From contig JAUUVE010000196.1 of the NCBI GenBank assembly GCA_030589715.1, positions 1 to 5,194 of the forward strand: a stretch of DNA of 5,194 nucleotides, in the 5' to 3' direction. The notes under the pieces were generated by a model. The model ran no database searches and was not told the origin of the DNA. It worked only from the letters and a program-made list of their open reading frames with translations. Below, one piece after another: positions 1 through 5,194 of the stretch. Source of the DNA: Desulfobacteraceae bacterium. Lineage in GTDB: Bacteria > Desulfobacterota > DSM-4660 > Desulfatiglandales > Desulfatiglandaceae. How positions within the stretch are numbered: the first letter of the stretch is position 1; each line of letters begins with the position of its first letter. The position numbers were made by a program, and so were the translations under genes.

Positions 1-2
1 AT

Positions 3-50
3 ATAGCTTCCCAGTTGGGAATATCACCGGTATTCGTTACAGACGGTTAA
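3..50 (+). CDS. Possible C-terminal tail of an upstream gene (partial)
   Basis: Reading from base 3, an open frame gives IASQLGISPVFVTDG followed by TAA at 48-50. The composition looks like an ordinary protein C-terminus, and the repeat-rich non-coding stretch begins right after it. Fifteen residues are too few to assign a family. Base 2 also opens a frame, but that one runs on into the repeats and is less credible. This call rests only on composition and position. If real, it ends about 320 bases before metV, so the upstream gene may belong to a separate transcription unit. Confidence 0.25.
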   Translation: MASQLGISPVFVTDG

Positions 51-66
51 TCATTTCGGTAACCGT
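43..66. repeat. Inverted repeat (7-bp arms)
   Basis: ACGGTTA at 43-49 is matched perfectly by TAACCGT at 60-66, with a 10-base spacer. It overlaps the TAA that may end the upstream reading frame. There is no following T-tract, so it is not a standard intrinsic terminator. It could still act as an mRNA 3'-end stabilising hairpin or be part of the repeat cluster that follows. Confidence 0.4.
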
Positions 67-180
67 TCACGTGTTCAAAGGTTCAAAGGTTCAGGGTTTA
101 TCGAAAATATAAACCAAGGCAACCCTGAACGGTTCACCCTGTTAAATAGGGTTCCCTTCGGGAAATTTAACTGGGTGAAC
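65..180. repeat. GTTCA/TGAAC repeat cluster with nested inverted repeats
   Basis: The pentamer GTTCA occurs at 65, 73, 81, 89 and 132, and its complement TGAAC at 126 and 175-179. Three adjacent 8-base units form a short tandem repeat: GTTCAAAG at 73-80 and 81-88, then GTTCAGGG at 89-96. GTTCAGGGTT (89-98) is perfectly inverted as AACCCTGAAC (121-130). TGAACGGTTCA (126-136) is a perfect odd-centred palindrome. The whole block is non-coding and lies between a possible upstream gene end and the metV leader. It resembles the palindromic intergenic repeat elements seen in many bacterial genomes. Whether it is present in many genomic copies cannot be judged from this window. Confidence 0.6.
132..180. 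repeat. Long stem-loop inside the repeat cluster
   Basis: The arm at 132-147 (GTTCACCCTGTTAAAT) pairs with 165-180 (ATTTAACTGGGTGAAC) at 15 of 16 positions. Inside the loop a second short stem, TTCCC at 152-156 with GGGAA at 160-164, stacks below a 4-base bulge. The element is nearly symmetrical, so it would fold on either strand. No T-run follows on either side, so I do not call it an intrinsic terminator. It may be the body of a repeat element or a processing or stabilising hairpin. Confidence 0.55.
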
Positions 181-253
181 TCTGAGCCTGTAAACGCGTA
201 CATCACTTCTTAGCTTGGCGTCAGGCGGGACTCGGAAGTGCCAAATACAAGAC

Positions 254-292
254 CGAGCGCAGGCCCACAGTGGGATACGGGGTCTGCGCTCG
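254..292 (+). promoter_or_regulatory. GC-rich leader stem-loop upstream of metV
   Basis: Bases 254-266 pair with 280-292 to give a 13-bp stem, all Watson-Crick except one G-U pair (263 with 283). The loop is 13 bases (267-279). The upper 5' arm also takes part in a competing small hairpin, CCCA (264-267) with TGGG (271-274), so two alternative folds are possible. The structure lies about 80 bases before the metV start and would sit in a 5' leader if transcription begins upstream. I compared it by eye with SAM, SAH, THF and cobalamin riboswitch consensus features and did not see a match. No T-tract follows. A regulatory role is inferred only from stem strength and position. Confidence 0.35.
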
Positions 293-356
293 CTCTGCAT
301 TTCCAATGGGTCCATCTCGGCTCAAATAACGGATACCGGAAACCAAAAACTGTCGC

Positions 357-363
357 AAGGAGA
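357..363 (+). promoter_or_regulatory. Ribosome binding site deciding the metV start
   Basis: AAGGAGA is a strong Shine-Dalgarno sequence. Its GGAG core ends 3 bases before the ATG at 366 but 9 bases before the ATG at 372. The second ATG is therefore the likelier start, giving a protein beginning MITARQKPF. Confidence 0.65.
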
Positions 364-371
364 AGATGGTT

Positions 372-1040
372 ATGATCACTGCCAGACAAAAACCCTTCCA
401 GGAGATCAGGGGGATGATTGCCCCTTACAAAAAGATCCTTGTACTTGGTTGTGGTTCCTGCGTGGCGGAGTGTGCTGCTGGCGGGGAAAAGGAAACTGCC
501 ATGCTTACGTCCGCTCTACGTATGGCAGCAAAGAAGAACAGCGAGAAAGTCCTTGTCCAGGAAAAGACCCTTGATCGTCAATGTGTCAAGGATTTTGTAA
601 TTGAGTTGGATGGAATAATCGATCAGTACGATGCCATCCTTTCCCTGGGATGCGGGGCAGGGGTTCAGGCGGTTGCTGACATGTATCAGGAACTGCCGGT
701 GATTCCTGCCCTGAATACCGAATTCCTGGGGGAAACCAAGGATCAGGGATACTGGGTGGAAAACTGCCTCGGGTGTGGCGATTGCATGCTTTACTATTTC
801 GGAGGAATCTGTCCGCTGGCACGCTGTTCCAAACAGATTCTGAACGGACCTTGCGGGGGCTCCAAGGATGGGCGGTGCGAGATCAACCCTGAATTGGATT
901 GCGCGTGGCAGTTGATCATCGACCGTCTGTCGAGATTTCAGGCACTGAACAGGCTTGAGGAAATCTACCCTCCTAAGGATTGGTCAAGGAAACAGGGTGG
1001 CGGGCCGAGGAGGATCGTCAGGGAGGATCAGCAAAAGTGA
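372..1040 (+). CDS. metV: MetV, cysteine-rich partner subunit of methylenetetrahydrofolate reductase
   Basis: This 222-residue protein matches the MetV family (methylenetetrahydrofolate reductase C-terminal domain proteins). In acetogens and related anaerobes these form a cytoplasmic complex with MetF and help pass electrons to the flavin. Visible features are an N-terminal stretch with GCGSCVAEC (Cys27, Cys30, Cys34) followed by AGGEKE. A middle Rossmann-like segment has LGCGAG (Cys94). The C-terminal metal-binding region has Cys132, Cys135, Cys138, Cys147, Cys152, Cys161 and Cys169, including GGICPLARC and LNGPCGG, hallmarks of the family. The eleven cysteines are consistent with bound zinc and/or iron-sulfur clusters. 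The start at 372 is chosen by RBS spacing; ATG 366 is the alternative and adds two residues. The stop overlaps the metF start as GTGA, implying translational coupling. I am confident of the family. Which metals it binds is inferred. Confidence 0.9.
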   Translation: MITARQKPFQEIRGMIAPYKKILVLGCGSCVAECAAGGEKETAMLTSALRMAAKKNSEKVLVQEKTLDRQCVKDFVIELDGIIDQYDAILSLGCGAGVQAVADMYQELPVIPALNTEFLGETKDQGYWVENCLGCGDCMLYYFGGICPLARCSKQILNGPCGGSKDGRCEINPELDCAWQLIIDRLSRFQALNRLEEIYPPKDWSRKQGGGPRRIVREDQQK

Positions 1041-1960
1041 AAAAAGTGAGCCAGTTAAAGAGGGTGCTTGAAGCGGGCGTGTTTGCGGTAACAGCTGAGT
1101 GCGGCCCTCCCAAGGGCGCGGACCCGGAGGTCGTGATTGCAAAGGCTGAAATGCTACGCGGCAAGATAGACTCTGTCAACGTGACCGATAATCAAACGGC
1201 CATTGTTCGCATGTCCAGCCTTGCCGCCTGCACTCTGATCAAGAAAGTCGGTTTGGACCCGGTCCTTCAGATGGTGGTGCGAGACCGAAATCGGATTGCT
1301 ATCCAGTCTGACATCCTGGGGGCATCTGCCTTGGGTATCCGCAATATCCTGTGTCTATCAGGGGACCATCAGATTTTCGGAAACCAGCCCCAGGCAGTGG
1401 GCGTATTTGATTTGGATTCCATCCAGCTTGTGGAAGTGGTCAAGACCATGCGGGATAAGGGGAAGATTTTAGGTGGGGAGCCCTTAGACTCAGCACCGGA
1501 TCTGTTTATTGGAGCAGCCGCCAATCCCTTTGCTGATCCTCTAGAGTTTAGAGTGGTCCGTCTAGCCAAGAAGATCCGGGCGGGAGCCGACTTTATTCAG
1601 ACACAGTGCATCTATAACCTGAAACGGTTTGAGGCCTGGGTCACTATGGCAGAGGACAGGGGCCTGACAGAAAAGGTTTGCATTTTAGGAGGTGTTACAC
1701 CGCTAAAATCGGCCGGAATGGTACGATATATGAAAAGCAAGGTGGCGGGGATGGACATCCCTGACGAGATCATAAAAAGAATTGAGGGGGTCTCAAAAGG
1801 CAAACAGCGAGAGGAAGGTATTCGCATCTGTGTAGAGACCATTTCCCGTTTGAAAGAGATGCCCGGCATAAAGGGAGTACACATCATGGCGATCGAATGG
1901 GAAGAGTCGGTGGTGGAAATTGCCCAGCGAGCCGGGCTTTTGCCGAGACCCGACCTATGA
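1037..1960 (+). CDS. metF: MetF, 5,10-methylenetetrahydrofolate reductase catalytic subunit
   Basis: This 307-residue flavoprotein is of normal MetF length. It interconverts 5,10-methylene- and 5-methyl-tetrahydrofolate, the step before methyl transfer in the Wood-Ljungdahl methyl branch and in methionine synthesis. Numbered from the GTG start, TAECGPPKG carries Glu21, the counterpart of E. coli Glu28. CLSGDH carries Asp110, matching the flavin-site Asp120. GADFIQTQ carries Gln188, matching Gln183. The open frame extends back to an ATG at 980, but that would overlap metV by 61 bases and add 19 residues atypical of the family. GTG at 1037 has GGGAGGA at 1021-1027 with good spacing and a 4-base GTGA overlap with metV, so I prefer it. 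Pairing with MetV suggests the electron donor or acceptor may not be plain NAD(P)H. No RnfC2-, HdrA- or MvhD-like partner is visible, and the next genes encode iron-sulfur proteins instead. In vivo direction is not determinable. Confidence 0.92.
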   Translation: MKKVSQLKRVLEAGVFAVTAECGPPKGADPEVVIAKAEMLRGKIDSVNVTDNQTAIVRMSSLAACTLIKKVGLDPVLQMVVRDRNRIAIQSDILGASALGIRNILCLSGDHQIFGNQPQAVGVFDLDSIQLVEVVKTMRDKGKILGGEPLDSAPDLFIGAAANPFADPLEFRVVRLAKKIRAGADFIQTQCIYNLKRFEAWVTMAEDRGLTEKVCILGGVTPLKSAGMVRYMKSKVAGMDIPDEIIKRIEGVSKGKQREEGIRICVETISRLKEMPGIKGVHIMAIEWEESVVEIAQRAGLLPRPDL

Positions 1961-1980
1961 GATAGCTAGGGAATTCCAAT

Positions 1981-3378
1981 ATGCCATCTAGATATACCAT
2001 ACATACAAAACTCGCGCTTCACCGTTTTGAGCCGATCACAAAATCGGGAATCATCGCGTGGGAGGAGGGATGCCTGAAATGCGCCATATGCGTCAAGAAG
2101 AGGTGTGTCTACAACGTTTACGAAAAGCGAGGGCTCGATCCCCGTCAGATGATCGATGCTACTGATAACCAGTGCATGAATTGCTTTAGATGCATACAAG
2201 GTTGCCCCAAGGAGTTGATCCATAAATCCATCAACCCCGAATATAAGGCCATTGGTGATTCCCACTGGACTCCGGAGATTATCACCAGCCTCTGGTATCA
2301 GGCCGAAACGGGAAAAATTCCTGTTTCGGGGGCCGGGTATCCCGGGCCGTTCAGCGGGAACGGGTTTGATTCGATGTGGACCGACATGTCCGAGATCGTC
2401 CGCCCCACCAGGGACGGGATTCATGGCCGCGAGTACATCAGCACAGCCATAGACCTGGGCGGGACGCAAGGCTATTTGACTTTCAATAAGAAAGCCGATC
2501 TCATGGTGAACCCGCCCTCTCTCGTAGAAATCCCCCTTCCGGTAATCCTCAAAGTGCCCACCTTGGGTGCAATAGGCAAGGAGACCCTAAAGGGCTGGGC
2601 CATGGCCACCAGACGCCTCGGAACTTTGCTGGCGCTTCCGCAGGAAATGATCGAACCCCCGCTGTGGGACTTCGCAGAATGTCTTATCCCCTTGATCACG
2701 GTAAGGGGAGATAGAGAAGATGGAATCCCTAAAGAGATTAGAATCACCGAGATCCCCTGGGCAGTAGAGTGGCAGGCAATGGTTAGGGAGCTAAAGACTT
2801 CGCATCCCTCTCTATTGATTTCCATTAGGATACCTGCGGCCGAGGGCGTGGAAGACAAGGCCCTTTCACTCGTTGAGGGAGGAGCCTCCATCATCCATCT
2901 TGAGACACTCCCTAATGGCCGGTTTTTTGACAATGATGGAATGACCACAAAAGATGGAATCCGATCTGTCCATCTGAAGCTCGTTGACGCAAACTTGCGG
3001 GATGGGGTCACACTCCTTGCTAGCGGAGGAATTGCGATGGCCGAACATGTGGCCAAATCTCTAATCTGCGGAGCTGATGCCGTCATTGCCGATCTTCCCA
3101 TTCTCATTGCCTTGGAGTGTCGCATATGCCGCCGGTGCGATAAGGGAATACCCTGCCCCGTTGAAATCGGTGGGGCCTCCTGCACCTGGGTGGCCGCCCG
3201 TGTTGTAAATCTCATGGGTGCCTGGCACAACCAGATCCTGGAAGTGATGGGAGCAATGGGCATCAGGGATGTCCGCCGGCTACGGGGAGAGGTCGGCCGC
3301 GCCATGTTTTTTGAAGACCTGGAAAGAAGCACCTTTGGATCCATGGAAGATGTTGGGGAGGGATACGATCTTGAGTAG
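1981..3378 (+). CDS. Ferredoxin-like, degenerate glutamate synthase FMN-domain paralog (gene A)
   Basis: The protein has 465 residues and two cysteine motifs near the N-terminus: C31-x2-C34-x2-C37-x4-C42 and the classical C65-x2-C68-x2-C71-x3-C75-P. Two 4Fe-4S clusters are likely. GDSHWTP (92-98) and a conserved-looking MSEIVRPTRDGIHGREYIS (136-154) follow. The rest is a barrel related to the glutamate synthase central domain, with ASGGI at 347-351, GADAV, and a terminal C380-x2-C383-x2-C386-x5-C392 motif in the place of the family's iron-sulfur site. Motifs intact in gene B are absent: no GGMSYGS, no TGEGG, no KPGLGGH, and the IHLDGSYGGTGAAP segment becomes IHLETLPNGRFF. The span from the WTP motif to the terminal cysteines is 284 residues here and 320 in gene B. 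It is therefore probably not an independent glutamate synthase; an electron-transfer or structural partner of gene B is likelier. ATG 1981 has AGGGA at 1968-1972. The gene starts 20 bases after metF. Confidence 0.82.
   Translation: MPSRYTIHTKLALHRFEPITKSGIIAWEEGCLKCAICVKKRCVYNVYEKRGLDPRQMIDATDNQCMNCFRCIQGCPKELIHKSINPEYKAIGDSHWTPEIITSLWYQAETGKIPVSGAGYPGPFSGNGFDSMWTDMSEIVRPTRDGIHGREYISTAIDLGGTQGYLTFNKKADLMVNPPSLVEIPLPVILKVPTLGAIGKETLKGWAMATRRLGTLLALPQEMIEPPLWDFAECLIPLITVRGDREDGIPKEIRITEIPWAVEWQAMVRELKTSHPSLLISIRIPAAEGVEDKALSLVEGGASIIHLETLPNGRFFDNDGMTTKDGIRSVHLKLVDANLRDGVTLLASGGIAMAEHVAKSLICGADAVIADLPILIALECRICRRCDKGIPCPVEIGGASCTWVAARVVNLMGAWHNQILEVMGAMGIRDVRRLRGEVGRAMFFEDLERSTFGSMEDVGEGYDLE
3355..3362 (+). 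promoter_or_regulatory. Ribosome binding site supporting a TTG start for gene B
   Basis: GGGGAGGG lies 8 bases before an in-frame TTG at 3371, inside the last codons of gene A. The nearest in-frame ATG (3350) lies upstream of this site and has no comparable signal in front of it; the ATG at 3269 would overlap gene A by 110 bases. This makes TTG 3371 the best-supported start. Confidence 0.6.
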
Positions 3379-4864
3379 TTTGGATTCATTTCGGTTTCCA
3401 GAGGTCGTTCAAGAGCACTCCCGGTTTAGAAATCCCATTGCCAAATATCGACTGAACCGGAACAACAACTGCATCGCATGCGGAAAATGCGTAGAGATTT
3501 GTCCTTACGGTGTCCATATCATGAGAAGGGGGCAGGTGTTTGTCGAGAATCACTACCTCTGCGTAGGCAACGACTGTACCGAACCCTGTGTTGAGGCCTG
3601 TCCCGAGCATGCCCTTTCCATGTTGAAGAATCCTGATTTCGACTCCATAGGAGACCTTCGATGGACCCCTGACCTCCTTGCCAGCACCTGGTATATGGCG
3701 GAGTTTGCTGTCTCACCTCCGGCCGGGCTTGAATACAAGAGAGGGGCATCTGGAGGCGGATTTGACAAGCTCCGTCTTGTCTTCAAGAGCCCAAAGACCA
3801 TCCAGAAAGAACTGCAAGATAAGGAAGTTGATGTGAGCGTGGTTCTAAACAGGAGAAATGATAATGCCCACCGTGTCAGGATTCAGGTCCCTTTCTATGG
3901 AGGTGGCATGTCCTACGGCTCGGTAAGTATCACCACGATGCTCAGCAGGATAAAGGCGGCTGCTGCCCTGGGGACCTTTTGTTGTACTGGTGAAGGGGGC
4001 TATCCCGATGAACTGAAGCCTTACGATGATCATGTGATCACCCAGGTGGCAACAGGGCTTTTTGGGGTCAGGGAGGAAACGATCCAGCGCGTCAAGATTG
4101 TTGAATTCAAGTATGCCCAGGGCGCAAAGCCGGGCCTCGGCGGTCATCTTTTGGGGGACAAGGTGACGCCCGGGGTTGCCCGCATGCGAGAAGCGGTTGT
4201 GGGGTACCCATTGTTTTCTCCTTTCCCTTTCCACAGCGTCTATTCTGTGGAGGATCACAAAAAGCATGTTGACTGGATAAAGGCCATCAATCCAAAGGCG
4301 CTTGTGGCGGTCAAGGTCTCAACTCCCACAGATGTAGACATGGTAGCCGTAGGAAGTTATTACGCTGGTGCTCATATCATCCATCTTGACGGGAGCTATG
4401 GTGGCACGGGTGCTGCCCCTGATATTGCCAAGAAGAATATCGCTATGCCGATTGAATATGCCGTGCCAAAGGTTCATCGATTCCTAAAGGAAGAAGGTGT
4501 TAGGGGTAGAATAACGGTGATTGCCAGTGGTGGAATAAGAACCCCTCATGATGTGGCAAAGGTTATTGCCTTGGGGGCCGATGCGGTATGCACCGGCACG
4601 GCTGACTTGGTGGCATTGGAATGTATCCGTTGTCACAATTGTGAAAGCGGGAGGGGCTGCGCCAGGGGCATTGCCACCACAGATGCAGAGTTGATGGACC
4701 TGATCGATCTTGAGTGGGGAGCACAGCGGATCGTCAACATGTTCCTCGCCTGGCGCCGTGAACTGATCCAGATACTAAAAAAGCTGGGAATGAAGAGCTT
4801 GCCTGAGCTCGTTGGACGCACCGACTGCCTGGTTCATCTGGACCATATGAAGGAAAGTGTCTAA
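3371..4864 (+). CDS. Ferredoxin-like, glutamate synthase-type FMN/iron-sulfur protein (gene B)
   Basis: From TTG 3371 the product has 497 residues. The N-terminal ferredoxin region has C34-x2-C37-x2-C40-x3-C44-P and C64-x4-C69-x3-C73-x3-C77-P, so two 4Fe-4S clusters are likely. The rest is the central FMN-binding domain of glutamate synthase as a separate subunit, as in archaeal-type GltB and MgsC. It has PFYGGGMSYGS (from 174), TGEGG (206-210), KPGLGGH (253-259), IHLDGSYGGTGAAP (to 350) and ASGGIRTPHD (385-394). C418-x2-C421-x2-C424-x5-C430 with GIATTD follows where classical enzymes hold a 3Fe-4S cluster. The fourth cysteine could allow a 4Fe-4S cluster instead. The expected chemistry is reductive transfer of ammonia to a 2-oxoacid, or a related FMN reaction; the true substrate is unknown. 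It overlaps the end of gene A by 8 bases, so the two are probably translated together. ATG 3350 is an alternative start. Confidence 0.87.
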   Translation: MSSLDSFRFPEVVQEHSRFRNPIAKYRLNRNNNCIACGKCVEICPYGVHIMRRGQVFVENHYLCVGNDCTEPCVEACPEHALSMLKNPDFDSIGDLRWTPDLLASTWYMAEFAVSPPAGLEYKRGASGGGFDKLRLVFKSPKTIQKELQDKEVDVSVVLNRRNDNAHRVRIQVPFYGGGMSYGSVSITTMLSRIKAAAALGTFCCTGEGGYPDELKPYDDHVITQVATGLFGVREETIQRVKIVEFKYAQGAKPGLGGHLLGDKVTPGVARMREAVVGYPLFSPFPFHSVYSVEDHKKHVDWIKAINPKALVAVKVSTPTDVDMVAVGSYYAGAHIIHLDGSYGGTGAAPDIAKKNIAMPIEYAVPKVHRFLKEEGVRGRITVIASGGIRTPHDVAKVIALGADAVCTGTADLVALECIRCHNCESGRGCARGIATTDAELMDLIDLEWGAQRIVNMFLAWRRELIQILKKLGMKSLPELVGRTDCLVHLDHMKESV

Positions 4865-4888
4865 AGTGACTATAGTGGGGGTGACATT

Positions 4889-4915
4889 ATGGCGAGGGTT
4901 GTCAGGTCTCTGTAA
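4889..4915 (+). CDS. Eight-codon mini-ORF with TAATG junction to the next gene
   Basis: ATG 4889 begins MARVVRSL and ends at TAA 4913-4915, whose last base is the A of the following gene's ATG. GGGGGTGA at 4877-4884, one base from the ideal GGAGGTGA, lies 4 bases ahead. The downstream ATG has no good ribosome site of its own. This arrangement fits a leader peptide that delivers ribosomes to the amidotransferase gene by termination-reinitiation. It could equally be the true N-terminus of that gene if the window carries a one-base sequencing error or frameshift. Confidence 0.3.
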   Translation: MARVVRSL

Positions 4916-5194
4916 TGAAGAAAGATATGACAGCAGAGAAAATTATTGAGTCCAGAAGACCTCTGGTCAACGTTTTGCCCCCAAGGCCATATTATAAAAC
5001 AGAGGCCGAAGGGGGCTGCGGGGTTACCGGTTTTGCATGCAGTATTCCGGTAAGGGGAAAACATATCTTTGGACCCTCCTGGCAAATGCAAAACAGGCGG
5101 AAGGGCCGGGGGGGCGGAATCGCGGCCATGGGATTCAATCATAAGATGCTCGGGGTATCAGAGGAGATCCTTGAGGAAGACTATATTCTTCAGA
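4915..5194 (+). CDS. Class II glutamine amidotransferase-like subunit of a split glutamate synthase (5' part)
   Basis: The frame is open from ATG 4915 to the window edge (93 complete codons). Its key block is EGGCGVTGFACSI with Cys35, followed by QMQNRRKGRGGGIAAMGF, which fits the N-terminal nucleophile region of glutamate synthase/PurF-type amidotransferases. Those release ammonia from glutamine and pass it to a synthase partner, here presumably gene B. In classical members the catalytic Cys becomes residue 1. Here about 34 residues precede it, so either a propeptide is removed or the extension is kept and the mechanism differs. No in-frame ATG, GTG or TTG lies between the upstream stop (4882-4884) and ATG 4915; ATG 4927 is a later alternative. 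The gap from gene B is 50 bases. The rest of the catalytic domain lies outside the window, so activity cannot be judged. Confidence 0.75.
   Translation, partial: MKKDMTAEKIIESRRPLVNVLPPRPYYKTEAEGGCGVTGFACSIPVRGKHIFGPSWQMQNRRKGRGGGIAAMGFNHKMLGVSEEILEEDYILQ

Noticed and set aside
8..21. TTCCCAGTTGGGAA as an intrinsic terminator
   Set aside because: The stem is only five or six base pairs and no T-run follows. It also lies within the possible upstream coding tail.
65..180. CRISPR array
   Set aside because: The repeat units are 5 to 10 bases and occur in both orientations without regular unique spacers, so the geometry is wrong for CRISPR.
215..574. 119-codon + strand open frame upstream of and overlapping metV
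   Set aside because: It overlaps metV in another frame, begins inside the leader, has no good ribosome site and its composition does not resemble a folded protein. metV is well supported by cysteine motifs.
980..1036. ATG 980 as the start of metF
   Set aside because: It would add 19 residues atypical of MetF and overlap metV by 61 bases. GTG 1037 has a better ribosome site and the usual GTGA overlap.
2472..3389. 305-codon open frame on the minus strand opposite gene A
   Set aside because: It is rich in Ser, Arg and Pro, as expected for the antisense of a real gene, shows no recognisable motif, and lies entirely opposite a well-supported coding region.
3845..4267. 140-codon minus strand open frame opposite gene B
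   Set aside because: It lies opposite the most conserved FMN-domain motifs of gene B, so it is an antisense shadow.
4870..5142. 90-codon minus strand open frame at the window end
   Set aside because: It lies opposite the amidotransferase frame, which has a family-specific cysteine block; the minus frame shows none.

Overview
The window looks like part of an anaerobe's central-carbon operon. All convincing genes lie on the + strand, are tightly packed (4-base and 8-base overlaps, a 20-base gap and a 50-base gap) and encode iron-sulfur-rich or flavin-type enzymes. The metV-metF pair is typical of bacteria that use the Wood-Ljungdahl pathway, such as acetogens, sulfate reducers and syntrophs. 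Base composition is moderate, and non-ATG starts and purine-rich ribosome binding sites are used. A sulfate-reducing or syntrophic Desulfobacterota-like host is my best guess, but that is inference and the sequence alone does not prove it.

Layout. Positions 1-371 contain no complete gene. They hold a possible last few codons of an upstream gene (3-50), a dense cluster of GTTCA/TGAAC repeats with nested inverted repeats (43-180), and a strong GC-rich stem-loop (254-292) in the probable leader of the operon. metV (372-1040) overlaps metF (1037-1960) by GTGA. Together they encode the two-subunit methylenetetrahydrofolate reductase. After 20 bases come two tandem paralogous proteins related to the central FMN/iron-sulfur domain of glutamate synthase, each with an N-terminal ferredoxin-like region. 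The first (gene A, 1981-3378) has lost most of the recognisable active-site motifs. The second (gene B, 3371-4864, probably a TTG start) keeps them. After a 50-base gap holding an 8-codon mini-ORF with a TAATG junction, a class II glutamine amidotransferase-like gene begins (4915) and runs off the window.

How they may work together. MetVF interconverts methylene- and methyl-tetrahydrofolate. Gene B plus the amidotransferase resemble a split glutamate synthase or N-methylglutamate-synthase type enzyme, and a GXGXG-domain subunit would be expected just downstream. Putting MetVF in one apparent operon with a split glutamate-synthase-like complex that carries a degenerate paralogous partner is the most interesting point in the window. 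It could mean an iron-sulfur flavoprotein electron partner for MetVF, or a link between one-carbon and amino-group metabolism. Neither is established by the sequence.
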